A stretch of DNA of 56,283 bases. It comes from Williamsia sp. (GTDB taxonomy: Bacteria > Bacteroidota > Bacteroidia > Chitinophagales > Chitinophagaceae). The translations under genes and the position numbers were made by a program. The stretch is from assembly GCA_015069695.1 (NCBI GenBank), contig JADCRZ010000040.1, positions 1-56,283 of the forward strand, given 5' to 3'. How positions within the stretch are numbered: position 1 is the stretch's first letter; the number at the start of each line of letters is the position of its first letter. Positions 33,413 to 42,449 of the stretch are shown piece after piece. The notes beneath the pieces were generated by a model that saw only the letters and a program-made list of their open reading frames with translations, searched no databases and was not told the origin of the DNA.

Positions 33413-34405
33413 ATGAGACCGTTTAAATATTCAACCTCCAGCGATGCACGTTCAGCAACCCAGTTGCTGGAAGTCAATCCCAATGCCCAGTTCCTGGCAG
33501 GGGGCACCAATATCCTGGATCTGATGAAAGAAGATGTGGAACGGCCGGATGAGTTGGTAGACATCACCCGGTTGAGCCTGACAGGCGTACAAACGATTAC
33601 AACAGGTACCAACAAAGGCGGTGTTTCTATCGGCAGTTTGCGCACCAATACAGAAACAGCCAGCCATCCCCTGATCCGCCAGCAGTTTCCACTCCTGTCG
33701 CAAGCCATCCTCGCGGGCGCTTCGCAGCAGATCCGCAACATGGCTACCAATGGGGGCAATCTCAACCAGCGCACCCGTTGTCCGTATTTTTATGAAGTAT
33801 CCATGCCCTGCAACAAACGCGCGCCTGGCAGCGGCTGTGGCGCCTTCCAGGGCATCAACCGGATGCACGCCATCTTCGGCTGGTCGGAGAAATGCATTGC
33901 TGTACACCCTTCGGACATGTGTGTGGCACTGGCAGCCCTGGATGCCGTGGTAAAAGTGCGCAATGTGGCCGGACAGGAACGCGTCATCTCCTTTACAGAT
34001 TATCACCGGCTGCCTGGTAACACGCCGGAAAAAGACAATACATTAAACCACGGCGAGCTGGTAACAGCCATCGAAATTCCGCCGAACCCTTTTGCAGCCA
34101 GATCTTATTATCTCAAAGTACGCGACCGGGCAAGCTATGCGTTTGCGCTGGTTTCCGTAGCCGCTGCCCTGCAGACAGAGGGCACTGCCATCAAACAAGC
34201 CCGTATTGCCCTGGGCGGCGTAGCGCACAAACCCTGGCGGGCAACCGAAGCCGAACAGTTCCTTGCAGGCAAACCGGCTACAGAAGACAGCTTCAGGCAA
34301 GCCGCAGAACTGGCCATGAAAGGAGCAAAACCATTTGAACACAACGCCTACAAAGTAGAACTCGGCAAGCGGGCGATTGTGCACGCGTTGATGAAAACTG
34401 TCTGA
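33413..34405 (+). CDS. paoB: Molybdenum hydroxylase, FAD/4Fe-4S subunit
   Basis: A 330-residue FAD-binding subunit of CoxM/PaoB type. FAD-contact segments are FLAGGTNILDLMKE (about 30-43) and MATNGGNLNQRTRCPYF. The PaoB-specific insertion QRTRCPYFYEVSMPCNKR followed by GSGCGAFQGINRMHAIFG carries three or four cysteines that in PaoB bind an extra [4Fe-4S] cluster. It oxidises the FAD at the end of the electron chain. It starts 21 bp after the small-subunit gene and is in the same operon. Its stop TGA (34403-34405) is within a CTGAACC repeat that precedes the third gene, so the C-terminus may have been trimmed by insertion of that repeat. Confidence 0.9.
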   Translation: MRPFKYSTSSDARSATQLLEVNPNAQFLAGGTNILDLMKEDVERPDELVDITRLSLTGVQTITTGTNKGGVSIGSLRTNTETASHPLIRQQFPLLSQAILAGASQQIRNMATNGGNLNQRTRCPYFYEVSMPCNKRAPGSGCGAFQGINRMHAIFGWSEKCIAVHPSDMCVALAALDAVVKVRNVAGQERVISFTDYHRLPGNTPEKDNTLNHGELVTAIEIPPNPFAARSYYLKVRDRASYAFALVSVAAALQTEGTAIKQARIALGGVAHKPWRATEAEQFLAGKPATEDSFRQAAELAMKGAKPFEHNAYKVELGKRAIVHALMKTV

Positions 34406-34440
34406 ACCTTGATTCTGGGGATTGGAGGGATTCAGGGATC
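34402..34440 (+). repeat. CTGAACCTTGATT repeat, copy 2
   Basis: CTGAACCTTGATTCTGGGG, then GATTGGAGGGATTCAGGGA. As in copy 1, its TGA is the stop codon of the gene before it. It lies just before foldback element copy B, inside an operon. Confidence 0.65.
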
Positions 34441-34469
34441 GGGAACATAGGTGCCTCCATTTATTTTTT

Positions 34470-34664
34470 GTCATTCCGCCGCGGCGTCTTTTGCTGTTGC
34501 GCCTGTGGCGGTCTGACGCGCCCCGCGCGGAATCTCTGCGGGGCAGGCGGCTGCGATGATCTGCCAGCATCCTATTAACGAGAGACTGGCCGCTCCGCAG
34601 AGATCCTGTAAGGGCGCGGCATCAGCTTGCAAGCACAACCTTCATTGCCCCCTTACAGGATGAC
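34470..34664 (+). repeat. 195-bp foldback element, copy B
   Basis: The same length and ends as copy A (GTCATTCCGCC...GGATGAC). It interrupts the gap between the second and third subunit genes of the molybdenum hydroxylase. The flanks (TTTTTT before and AAAAAG after) extend the terminal inverted repeat. The remaining 34665-34811 sequence has no recognisable signal except the start of the third gene. Confidence 0.88.
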
Positions 34665-34811
34665 AAAAAGTTGGAGAAGGAAGATGACAACTGAAAAAGT
34701 TGTACAGCAGGGGCACAAAAGTTACTTGTCACGAATAACGGGAAAAATCTTCGTCCGTTAGCAATAAAGAGGCATCAGGGAAATAAAAGAAGCACAACGA
34801 AATTTCAAGTT

Positions 34812-36938
34812 ATGAGCCAACAAATAAAAACAGTCGGGGAAGGGATCAACCGTGTGGATGGGATCCTGAAAGTTACCGGTGCGGCTACTTATGCAACGGA
34901 CTATCCGGTGAAGAACCTGGCTTATGCCGTGCTTTTTAAAAGCACGATTGCTGCAGGTGAAATTACAGGTATGGATACCGGTGAGGCTGAAAAGGCGCCG
35001 GGGGTCCTGGCTGTGATCACCCATAAAAACGCGCCCAAGCTCAATGTAAATGGCGGACTGCGGGGCGGAGCCCTGCTGCAGGGTCCGGCAGTTCAGTTTT
35101 ACGGGCAGCACATCGGCATGGTTGTAGCCGAAACCTTTGAGCAGGCCCGCTATGCAAGCCGGCTCGTAAAAGTGAGCTATAAAGAAGGCAGCGCAAAAGT
35201 GGATTTCCCTAAACTCAAAGAAGAAGCTGTTACCCCGCACGACCGCGACAAAGCCGATGCCATCCGCGGCGATGTGGAAACAGCTTTCAGCAACGCAGAA
35301 TACAAGATCGACGCTGTTTACGAAACACCCGTCGAGCACCACAATCCCATGGAACCCCACTCCTCGATTGCGGTATGGGAGGGAGAAAAACTGACCCTTT
35401 ACAATGGTTCGCAGATCATCAACGGTGCACAGCAATCTGCCGCTTCAACCCTGAATCTCAAACCTGAGAACGTACGCATCGTATCACCGCATATCGGCGG
35501 TGGTTTTGGCTCCAAGGGCGGCCAGTGGGCCAACCTGGCCCTGGCAGCAGTAGCGGCCAAAGCAGTAGACCGGCCGGTCAAGCTGGCCCTTACCCGGCAG
35601 CAGATGTTTACCTCGGTCGGACTGCGCCAGCGCAACCACCAGCATATCCGGCTGGCAGCTACGAAGGAGGGAAAGCTGACCGCCCTGGCCCATGAAACAA
35701 CGACCTTTTGCGCGATCAACGGGGAGTTTGTAGAGCCCTGCGGCGACTGCTCCAAGCTGATGTATGATGTACCCAATTCAAAGATCAGCTACAAGGTGGT
35801 TCCGATGAACTTTATCATCCCCACCTATACCCGCGGACCAGGAAAATCAACCGGCAGCTATGCGCTGGAAGCTGCCATGGATGAGCTTGCTTACAAACTG
35901 GGAATGGACCCCATCCAGTTCCGGCTGAAAAACGAACCTGCCCGTGATCCCTCCAGCGGCAAGCCCTGGTCGTCGCGCGCCACGGTTCAATGCCTGGAAG
36001 CGGGCGCCAAAGCATTTGGCTGGGAAAAGCGCAAGCCGGAACCCGGTCAAAACCGGCAGGGCAATTACCTGGTAGGCTATGGTGTGGCCTGCGGCACCTA
36101 CCCGTCCCGCCAGCAGGCCAGCTCTGCCATCGTTAAGCTTGCCCGCACCGGCAAGGAGGTCAGCGCCACCATTGAACTGGCCGCCTCCGACCTGGGTACC
36201 GGCACGCATACCATTCTGGCACAAACAGCTGCCGATGCGCTGGGAATCCCCGTCAGCAAAATAGATGTAAAGATCGGCGACTCTTCCCTGCCTCCTGCCG
36301 CAGGTTCAGTAGGCTCCGTAGGCGCTGCCAGCTTTTCCAACGCAGTGGCCGATGTTTGCAACAAGGCTATTGATGAGCTGACGGCGCAGTCGGGCAAGCA
36401 GTTTATCACCCGTCCAACCGCCGCCGACCTGATGATTGCCGGAAATGTTCCCTCCTACCAAACCCGGGCAGATGCGCACGCCCCTGATGAGGCCCGCAAC
36501 TATTCTTCCCATGCTTTTAATGCCAACTTCGCGGAAGTGTGGGTGAACGCTTCTACGGGCATGGTCAGGGTAAACCGTTTTCTCGCGGTTACGGGTGCCG
36601 GAAAGATCCTGAATCCTAAAACGGCCCGCTCCCAGATTATCGGGGGCAATATCTGGGGCATCGGGATGGCGCTCACGGAAGAGTCGATCGTTGATACCCG
36701 TTATGGAAACTTTGTTACCCGCTCTTTTGCCGATTACCATATCCCGGCCAACCTGGACATCGGCACGCTGGACACCATTTTTATACAGGAGGAAGATACC
36801 ATCGTCAACAAGCTGGGCGTAAAAGGCATCGGTGAAGTAGCCATTGTAGGCGTAGCTGCTGCGGTGGCCAATGCCATTTTTAACGCCACCGGCAAAAGGG
36901 TCCGCGATCTGCCGATCACACCGGACAAACTGCTGTAA
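34812..36938 (+). CDS. paoC: Molybdenum hydroxylase, molybdopterin-binding subunit
   Basis: A 708-residue catalytic subunit of the xanthine oxidase family (PaoC is about 730). The cofactor-binding motifs are GGGFGSKGGQWANLAL (about residue 228-243) and GSVGSVGAASFSNAV (about 500), and the conserved base Glu is in KGIGEVAIVG near the C-terminus. The first domain (VDGILKVTGAATYATDYP, VAEVTDYP-like region and PVEHHNPMEPHS) is typical. It uses molybdenum-MCD cofactor to hydroxylate aldehydes or N-heterocycles. The subunit has no own Tat leader and would be carried by the small subunit. It is separated from the FAD gene by 406 bp of repeats, so a second promoter is likely, but no clear -7 box was found. 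Confidence 0.9.
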   Translation: MSQQIKTVGEGINRVDGILKVTGAATYATDYPVKNLAYAVLFKSTIAAGEITGMDTGEAEKAPGVLAVITHKNAPKLNVNGGLRGGALLQGPAVQFYGQHIGMVVAETFEQARYASRLVKVSYKEGSAKVDFPKLKEEAVTPHDRDKADAIRGDVETAFSNAEYKIDAVYETPVEHHNPMEPHSSIAVWEGEKLTLYNGSQIINGAQQSAASTLNLKPENVRIVSPHIGGGFGSKGGQWANLALAAVAAKAVDRPVKLALTRQQMFTSVGLRQRNHQHIRLAATKEGKLTALAHETTTFCAINGEFVEPCGDCSKLMYDVPNSKISYKVVPMNFIIPTYTRGPGKSTGSYALEAAMDELAYKLGMDPIQFRLKNEPARDPSSGKPWSSRATVQCLEAGAKAFGWEKRKPEPGQNRQGNYLVGYGVACGTYPSRQQASSAIVKLARTGKEVSATIELAASDLGTGTHTILAQTAADALGIPVSKIDVKIGDSSLPPAAGSVGSVGAASFSNAVADVCNKAIDELTAQSGKQFITRPTAADLMIAGNVPSYQTRADAHAPDEARNYSSHAFNANFAEVWVNASTGMVRVNRFLAVTGAGKILNPKTARSQIIGGNIWGIGMALTEESIVDTRYGNFVTRSFADYHIPANLDIGTLDTIFIQEEDTIVNKLGVKGIGEVAIVGVAAAVANAIFNATGKRVRDLPITPDKLL

Positions 36939-36982
36939 GAGGGCAATCAGCTACTCGCTGACAAGCACGAATTTTTATTTTT

Positions 36983-37015
36983 GTTTTTTCCGGTGGCCTG
37001 CCTTCCGGAAAAAAC
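36983..37015. terminator. 11-bp inverted repeat after the hydroxylase operon
   Basis: GTTTTTTCCGG and CCGGAAAAAAC flank an 11-nt loop. It may end the hydroxylase transcript, but the U-tract is in the upstream arm rather than after it, so the assignment is tentative. It lies 15 bp before the ATG of the 37031 gene. Confidence 0.4.
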
Positions 37016-37030
37016 CGGATATTTGAGTCC

Positions 37031-37732
37031 ATGCAGAAAGCGATTGTAGGTTCACTCAGCATTTTGATTTGTTTCTTGTTTCCCGCAAAAATTTCCGCCC
37101 AAGGCGTTCCCGCCCGCGATTCGATCAGCCGGAACGGTTATGAGCTGATTGTTATCAACAAAGATTCCCTCTTCAGCCCTGTCACAAAACAGCGGATGGT
37201 AGAGGCTTTCTTCACCGTTTATCCGGCAGAAGCAAAAAGATTCAATCCGGAAGCAGCCCGGAAAGTTACTTTTATCATTGATACCGCCTACAAGGGGGTT
37301 GCTGCAACGGGCAACGGCGTGGTGCGTTACAATCCCGCCTGGTTAAAAAGCCATCCGGAAGACATTGATGTAGTTACACATGAAGTGATGCACATTGTAC
37401 AATCTTACGGCCGCGGAGGCGGGCCCGGCTGGTTAACAGAAGGCATTGCAGATTATGTGCGCTATACGTTTGGCGTAAACAACTTACAAGGCAAATGGGC
37501 CCTCCCCGATTACAAGGAAGGACAAAGCTATACCAACAGCTACCGGATCACCGCGCGCTTTTTGGTCTGGCTTGAACAGCAAGGCAACAAGACGGTGGTA
37601 GACAGCCTGGACAAAGCCGCCAGGGCGCATACGTATACACCTGAAATCTGGAAAGAACTGACCGGAAAAACCCTTGATGAGTTATGGAATGCCTATACCG
37701 CAAACCCAACGGTTCAGCTTACATACAAATAA
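37031..37732 (+). CDS. Basic secretory protein-type metallopeptidase
   Basis: A 233-residue exported protein (signal peptide ending KISAQG). It has the zinc signature HEVMH (H117, E118, H121) followed by WLTEGIADYVRY with a third ligand glutamate around residue 137, the M4/M34-like arrangement of plant and bacterial basic secretory proteins. Such proteins are putative proteases of unknown target. The gene heads a run of four exported genes on the plus strand, 66 bp before GH51, and may be cotranscribed, suggesting a shared habitat such as plant cell-wall material (inference). Confidence 0.88.
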   Translation: MQKAIVGSLSILICFLFPAKISAQGVPARDSISRNGYELIVINKDSLFSPVTKQRMVEAFFTVYPAEAKRFNPEAARKVTFIIDTAYKGVAATGNGVVRYNPAWLKSHPEDIDVVTHEVMHIVQSYGRGGGPGWLTEGIADYVRYTFGVNNLQGKWALPDYKEGQSYTNSYRITARFLVWLEQQGNKTVVDSLDKAARAHTYTPEIWKELTGKTLDELWNAYTANPTVQLTYK

Positions 37733-37798
37733 GAATCCGCAAAATACGGGTGCCGCAGCAGGCACAGTACATACGATCATTACACTAAACCTGGAAGG

Positions 37799-39793
37799 AT
37801 GAAAAGACTGTATTGCAATGTCGCCGCCGTGGCGGTTTGTTTACTGACAGCAACGATGGATGGCCGGTCGCAAACGGGTGATGCCCTGGTTGTAAAGGCC
37901 AATGAGATCAAATCGCCTATTCAACCTACCATGTGGGGGATCTTTTTTGAAGACATCAACATGGGTGCCGACGGCGGTCTCTACGCCGAACTGGTAAAGA
38001 ACCGTTCATTTGAATTTCAACGGCCTATGATGGGCTGGAAAGTGCTGGGCAAACCAAAGACCGAAGGCGATTTCCTGGTGGAGAACCGCCGGCCCAACCC
38101 GCTCAACGCCGGCAATCCACGCTTTTTGCATGTTACCCTGCACGAGGCGACCAAAGGAAGCATCGGTCTCAACAACGAAGGCTTCAAGGGCATGGGCATC
38201 AAAAACGGACTGCGCTATGATTTTTCCATCTCCTACCGCCAGCCGGCTCCCAATATAAAAATGTGGGTTGAGCTGGTAAAAGCGAACGGCGAAAGCCTGG
38301 GAAGCGGCCAGCTTGCTACCACCGCAACAGGCGACAACTGGAAAAAAGCAACCGTCAGTTTCCGCGCAACCGCCACCGAACCCAAGGCCAGCCTGAACAT
38401 CTGGTTTGAAGGGGATGGTGCGATCGATCTGGACATGATTTCGCTGTTTCCGGAAGATACCTGGAAAAACCGTCCTGGCGGCATGCGCGCAGACATGATC
38501 CAGCTGCTCGCCGATATGAAACCCGGTTTTATCCGCTTCCCGGGTGGCTGTATCGTGGAAGGGTTTGATCTTTCCCAGCGTTACCAGTGGAAGAAAACAA
38601 TCGGTCCGCTGGAAGAGCGGGAACTGGTCATCAACCGCTGGAACTTTGAATTTGCCCACCGCCCTTCACCGGATTATTTCCAGACCTTCGGCCTGGGCTT
38701 TTTTGAATACTTCCAGCTCGCCGAAGACATCGGCGCCGAGCCTCTGCCCATCCTGAACTGCGGCATGGCCTGCCAGTTCAACACCGCCGAGGTCGTTCCC
38801 CTTGACCAGCTGGATCCTTATGTACAGGATGCGCTCGACCTGATCGAGTTTGCCAACGGCGACACCGGCACCAAATGGGGCAAGCGCCGGGCTGATATGG
38901 GTCACCCGGCTCCTTTCAACTTAAAGATGATGGGGGTAGGCAATGAAAACTGGGGCCCCCAGTACCTGGAACGCCTGCGGATCTTCACCAAAGCCATCAA
39001 ATCAAAATACCCCGACTTCAAGCTTGTCAACAGCTCCGGCACCGACCCCAACGGCGACCGTTTTGATTACCTAAACAAGGAACTGCGTGGCATGAAAGCC
39101 GACATCATCGATGAACACTATTACCGCCGCCCTGAATGGTTCCTGCAGAACGCCGCCCGCTACGACAACTACGACCCGAACGGCTCCAAGATCTTTGCCG
39201 GTGAATATGCCGCCCAGAGCGACCGCACCGTAAGCGTTAACAACAAAAACAACTGGCAGACCGCCATCGCAGAAGCTGCTTTTATGACCGGCATGGAACG
39301 CAATGCCGGCGTAGTGGTAATGGCGTCCTATGCGCCCCTGTTCGCCAATGCAGAGGGCTGGCAATGGACACCCGACCTGATCTGGGTGGACAACCTGCGC
39401 TCTTACGGAACGCCCAACTATTACGTGCAGAAATTATTTTCTACCAACAAAGGCACCCATGTTGTTCCTGTACTCCGCAACAACGAAACCATTGCAGGCA
39501 AAGACAGCCTGTATGCTTCTGCTGCCATCGACAAAGCGACCAATGAAGTGATCCTGAAAATAGTCAATGCATCCGGCAAGGCGCAAAGCCATGCCGTGCA
39601 GATCAGCGGCGCCAAAAAGCTGCCATCCAATGCCCGCTTATCTGTATTAACCGCCAACCCGGCCGATGTAAACTCGTTTGCCAGTCCTACCCAGGTGGCG
39701 CCCACCGACACACAAATCTCCCTCAAGGGAAATCAATTGTCGCTTTCCCTGGAACCTTATTCCCTTAACGTAGTAAGGATAAAGATGATGTAG
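37799..39793 (+). CDS. Alpha-L-arabinofuranosidase, GH51
   Basis: A 664-residue enzyme with a leader (AVAVCLLTATMDGRSQ). Domain order: a short N-terminal part (IFFEDINMGADGGLYAEL), an inserted CBM-like beta domain (about 90-215; PNIKMWVELVKANGESLG), the TIM-barrel and a C-terminal beta-sandwich. The acid/base glutamate is in GNENWG (about residue 383) and the nucleophile in FAGEYAAQ (about 468), with FPGGCIVEGF conserved. It removes arabinofuranosyl side chains from arabinan or arabinoxylan. The sequence CTGGAAGG lies next to the ATG at 37799. The neighbouring GH43 endo- or exo-arabinanase makes arabinan the likely substrate. Confidence 0.93.
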   Translation: MKRLYCNVAAVAVCLLTATMDGRSQTGDALVVKANEIKSPIQPTMWGIFFEDINMGADGGLYAELVKNRSFEFQRPMMGWKVLGKPKTEGDFLVENRRPNPLNAGNPRFLHVTLHEATKGSIGLNNEGFKGMGIKNGLRYDFSISYRQPAPNIKMWVELVKANGESLGSGQLATTATGDNWKKATVSFRATATEPKASLNIWFEGDGAIDLDMISLFPEDTWKNRPGGMRADMIQLLADMKPGFIRFPGGCIVEGFDLSQRYQWKKTIGPLEERELVINRWNFEFAHRPSPDYFQTFGLGFFEYFQLAEDIGAEPLPILNCGMACQFNTAEVVPLDQLDPYVQDALDLIEFANGDTGTKWGKRRADMGHPAPFNLKMMGVGNENWGPQYLERLRIFTKAIKSKYPDFKLVNSSGTDPNGDRFDYLNKELRGMKADIIDEHYYRRPEWFLQNAARYDNYDPNGSKIFAGEYAAQSDRTVSVNNKNNWQTAIAEAAFMTGMERNAGVVVMASYAPLFANAEGWQWTPDLIWVDNLRSYGTPNYYVQKLFSTNKGTHVVPVLRNNETIAGKDSLYASAAIDKATNEVILKIVNASGKAQSHAVQISGAKKLPSNARLSVLTANPADVNSFASPTQVAPTDTQISLKGNQLSLSLEPYSLNVVRIKMM

Positions 39794-39866
39794 TGTAAAA
39801 ATCCCCTGTAAGACCAACTAACATAAACCAAGCTGCGCCAACAGCAGAAGCCCATAAAACAGCCAT

Positions 39867-40919
39867 ATGAAAAAACTCCTTAGCACCCTTTTGCTCCTTC
39901 AGGCCGTTTGTACCTATGCACAAACAACAACGCCGCCGGCAGGCCCCGATACAGCCCGCCGGCGTTTTGCCCCGCCTCCTATCGGCACCATCACGCCCAC
40001 CCGGGAAACACCGGCGCATGACCCGGTCATGATCAAACAAAAGGACAAGTTCTATCTGTTTACAACCGGTAACGGCATCGCTGTATTTTCTTCCAAAGAC
40101 ATGAAGAACTGGCGGAAGGAAAAGACGGTGTTTGACAAAGCACCGGACTGGGTAGCCAAAGCCATCCCCACTTACCGGGGCGGCAGCATGTGGGCACCCG
40201 ACATCAGCTTTCACAACGGACTTTACTATCTCTACTATGCTGTTTCGGCTTTCGGGAAGAACACCTCCTGCATCGGGTTGGCTGTTAACAAAACACTTGA
40301 CAGCGCTTCCGCTGATTTTAAATGGGAAGACAGGGGAAAAGTGATCCAGTCGGTGCCGGGCCGGGACATGTGGAATGCCATTGACCCGAATCTTGTTGTG
40401 GATGAGAAAGGCACGCCCTGGCTTACATTTGGCTCTTTCTGGGAAGGCATGAAGATGGTGAAGCTGGCCCCGGATTTCTCCTCAGTTGCCCAACCCGAAG
40501 AATGGCGCACCGTTGCCCGGAGGCCCCGCGATTTTAACGCTCCTGACAGCTCTGCCGGCAATGCCGCTATTGAAGGCCCCTTTGTGTTTAAAAAAGGAAA
40601 CTACTATTATCTTTTTGTTTCCTGGGATTACTGCTGCCGCGCCGAACGCAGCGATTACAAAGTGGTGGTAGGCCGGAGCGAAAAGGTGACCGGTCCTTAC
40701 CTCGACAAAAACGGAACAGACCTGGCCAAGAACGGCGGCACCCTGATCGTACAGGGTGACAACAAGGAATGGTACGGCGCCGGTCACAACTCGGCTTATA
40801 CGTTTGATGGAAAAGATTATATCATCTACCACGGCTACGATGCAAAAGACAGGGGAAGATCAAAGCTGATCATCAAAGAATTGAAATGGGAAGACGGGTG
40901 GCCTGCCTTGGTTGAATAG
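39867..40919 (+). CDS. GH43 arabinan-degrading enzyme (endo-arabinanase type)
   Basis: A 350-residue exported enzyme (leader MKKLLSTLLLLQAVCTYAQ). The five-bladed propeller has the GH43 triad: D52 in HDPV, the pKa-modulating D173 in NAIDPN and E236 in AIEGPF. Length and order fit arabinan endo-1,5-alpha-L-arabinosidases of subfamily 4/5, with SFWEGMKMVKL and GHNSAYTFDGKDYIIYHGYDA toward the C-terminus. It cuts the alpha-1,5-arabinan backbone in the periplasm or medium, complementing the GH51 gene 73 bp upstream. No SusC/SusD pair is near, so transport of the products must be served elsewhere. Confidence 0.92.
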   Translation: MKKLLSTLLLLQAVCTYAQTTTPPAGPDTARRRFAPPPIGTITPTRETPAHDPVMIKQKDKFYLFTTGNGIAVFSSKDMKNWRKEKTVFDKAPDWVAKAIPTYRGGSMWAPDISFHNGLYYLYYAVSAFGKNTSCIGLAVNKTLDSASADFKWEDRGKVIQSVPGRDMWNAIDPNLVVDEKGTPWLTFGSFWEGMKMVKLAPDFSSVAQPEEWRTVARRPRDFNAPDSSAGNAAIEGPFVFKKGNYYYLFVSWDYCCRAERSDYKVVVGRSEKVTGPYLDKNGTDLAKNGGTLIVQGDNKEWYGAGHNSAYTFDGKDYIIYHGYDAKDRGRSKLIIKELKWEDGWPALVE

Positions 40920-40993
40920 GTATGGCACCAAAATAGATTGATAAAGCCAACAAGAACTAAACCAACAGGGTCTTCTTACTTTAACAATCAACC

Positions 40994-42295
40994 ATGAAAA
41001 AGCTCTTCTTTGTCATTGCCCTCCTATCCGCATCCTTTGCCTACACCCAGCCGGCACAGCATGTGGTCGTTATCACAGTTGATGGCTTCCGTCCCGATTT
41101 TTACCTTGATCCAGGCTGGAACACGCCCACCATCCGGAGCCTTCTCAAGGAAGGTGCCCATGCAAACGGCGTAACCAGCGTATTTCCTTCCATGACCTAC
41201 CCTTCGCATACTACCATCGTAACCGGTGTGCAGCCGGCGCAGCATGGGGTGTATTCCAATGGCATGTTTGAGCCGATGGGTTCAACCGGAAAGATGTATT
41301 GGAACAACAGCTCCATCAAAGTGCCCACCTTGTGGAAAGCTGTACAGGACAAGGGGCTGAAAGCTACAGCCCTGTTCTGGCCGGTATCTGCGGATGCGCC
41401 GGTTTCGTACAATATTCCGGATATTGGCAGCATGGGTGAAGGGGTGCGGGAAAAATACAGCCGCCCGGCCGGCTTTCTGGACACTGTAAAAGCGCAGGTA
41501 TTCGACGGGGCGGCAAAGATCCAGTACGGCAAAGACCAGAACGTGGCCAGGATCGCAGCCTACGTGATCAAAAAGGACCAGCCCAACCTCATGACCATCC
41601 ACCTGTTCTCTGTCGATCATTTTGAACACATGCAGGGCCGGCAGGGCGATTCGGTGAAGGCCGCTGTAGCAGATGCCGACAGTGCCGTAGCCATTATCAT
41701 AGACGCGCTGAAAGAAGCAGGCATCTGGAACAGCACCACTCTTATTGTAACAGGAGATCATGGCTTTGTAAACGTAACTGCCACCGTAAGTCCGAATGTG
41801 TGGCTGGCCAGGGCAGGACTGATCAAAGATGTTAAAACGGATGACTGGAAAGCGCAGTTTTATTCCTTTGGCGGCGGGGCGTACCTGTACCTGAAAGACA
41901 AGAATGATCAAGCGACCCTTAAGCAGGTTAACAGGATCCTGGACGAGGTTCCGGCAGAACAAAAAAAATTTTTCCGCGTTATCAGCCGCAAGCAGCTGGA
42001 TGCTGTAGGCGGCAATCCTGAGGTGCCGCTGGCCCTGAGCGGTGAGAACGGCGCTTCGTTCAACGGCGCCCTTGAAGGCGAGCCGGTAAAACCGGGTAAA
42101 GGCGGGTCGCATGGCTACTTCCCTGATTTTCATGATATTCAAACCGGTTTTGTTGCTTATGGCGCCGGCATCCGTCCGGGTACGGTGATCCCTACAATGA
42201 GCGTGCGCGACATTGCGCCAACAGTTGCCAGGCTGCTGGGTCTTGATTTCCCCTCTGCTGCAGGAAAAATACCGGACAACCTGCTCAAAAAATAA
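40994..42295 (+). CDS. Ectonucleotide pyrophosphatase/phosphodiesterase-like enzyme
   Basis: A 433-residue exported member of the alkaline phosphatase superfamily (leader MKKLFFVIALLSASFAYTQ). The metal-binding aspartate is in VVVITVDGFRPDFY (D30), the nucleophile threonine in FPSMTYPSH (T68), and later sites are HLFSVDHFEHMQG and TLIVTGDHGFVNV; GSHGYFPDF closes the metal set. This matches the NPP (ENPP1-like) group that cleaves pyrophosphate or phosphodiester bonds of nucleotides or phospholipids. It ends a run of four exported hydrolase genes and would recover phosphate or nucleotides. Cotranscription with GH43 is possible by the 74-bp gap. Confidence 0.92.
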   Translation: MKKLFFVIALLSASFAYTQPAQHVVVITVDGFRPDFYLDPGWNTPTIRSLLKEGAHANGVTSVFPSMTYPSHTTIVTGVQPAQHGVYSNGMFEPMGSTGKMYWNNSSIKVPTLWKAVQDKGLKATALFWPVSADAPVSYNIPDIGSMGEGVREKYSRPAGFLDTVKAQVFDGAAKIQYGKDQNVARIAAYVIKKDQPNLMTIHLFSVDHFEHMQGRQGDSVKAAVADADSAVAIIIDALKEAGIWNSTTLIVTGDHGFVNVTATVSPNVWLARAGLIKDVKTDDWKAQFYSFGGGAYLYLKDKNDQATLKQVNRILDEVPAEQKKFFRVISRKQLDAVGGNPEVPLALSGENGASFNGALEGEPVKPGKGGSHGYFPDFHDIQTGFVAYGAGIRPGTVIPTMSVRDIAPTVARLLGLDFPSAAGKIPDNLLKK

Positions 42296-42413
42296 AATTA
42301 AGCCCTGAAAACGGGTTGGACGCCACACAACAATGTGTCTAAAATACACTATGGTAGCGCGTTTCGGCAGGCTGTCACCCCTTTGGGTATCATAAAAAGT
42401 GTTTAAACATGGA

Positions 42414-42444
42414 TTGCACCACCCAAAGAATGCCCTTACTTTTG
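42414..42444 (+). promoter_or_regulatory. Bacteroidota-type promoter for a candidate small RNA
   Basis: A -33-like TTG at 42414-42416 and a perfect TAnnTTTG -7 box (TACTTTTG, 42437-42444), 20 nt apart. No gene follows on this strand before a terminator 100 nt on, so the promoter seems to drive a short transcript. Confidence 0.6.
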
Positions 42445-42449
42445 TCTTG

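Noticed and set aside
34758-35435. 225-codon minus-strand frame
   Set aside because: Antisense to the molybdopterin subunit and overlaps its start; no family features.
41282-42349. 355-codon minus-strand frame
   Set aside because: Antisense to the NPP-like gene, which has full motifs and a leader.
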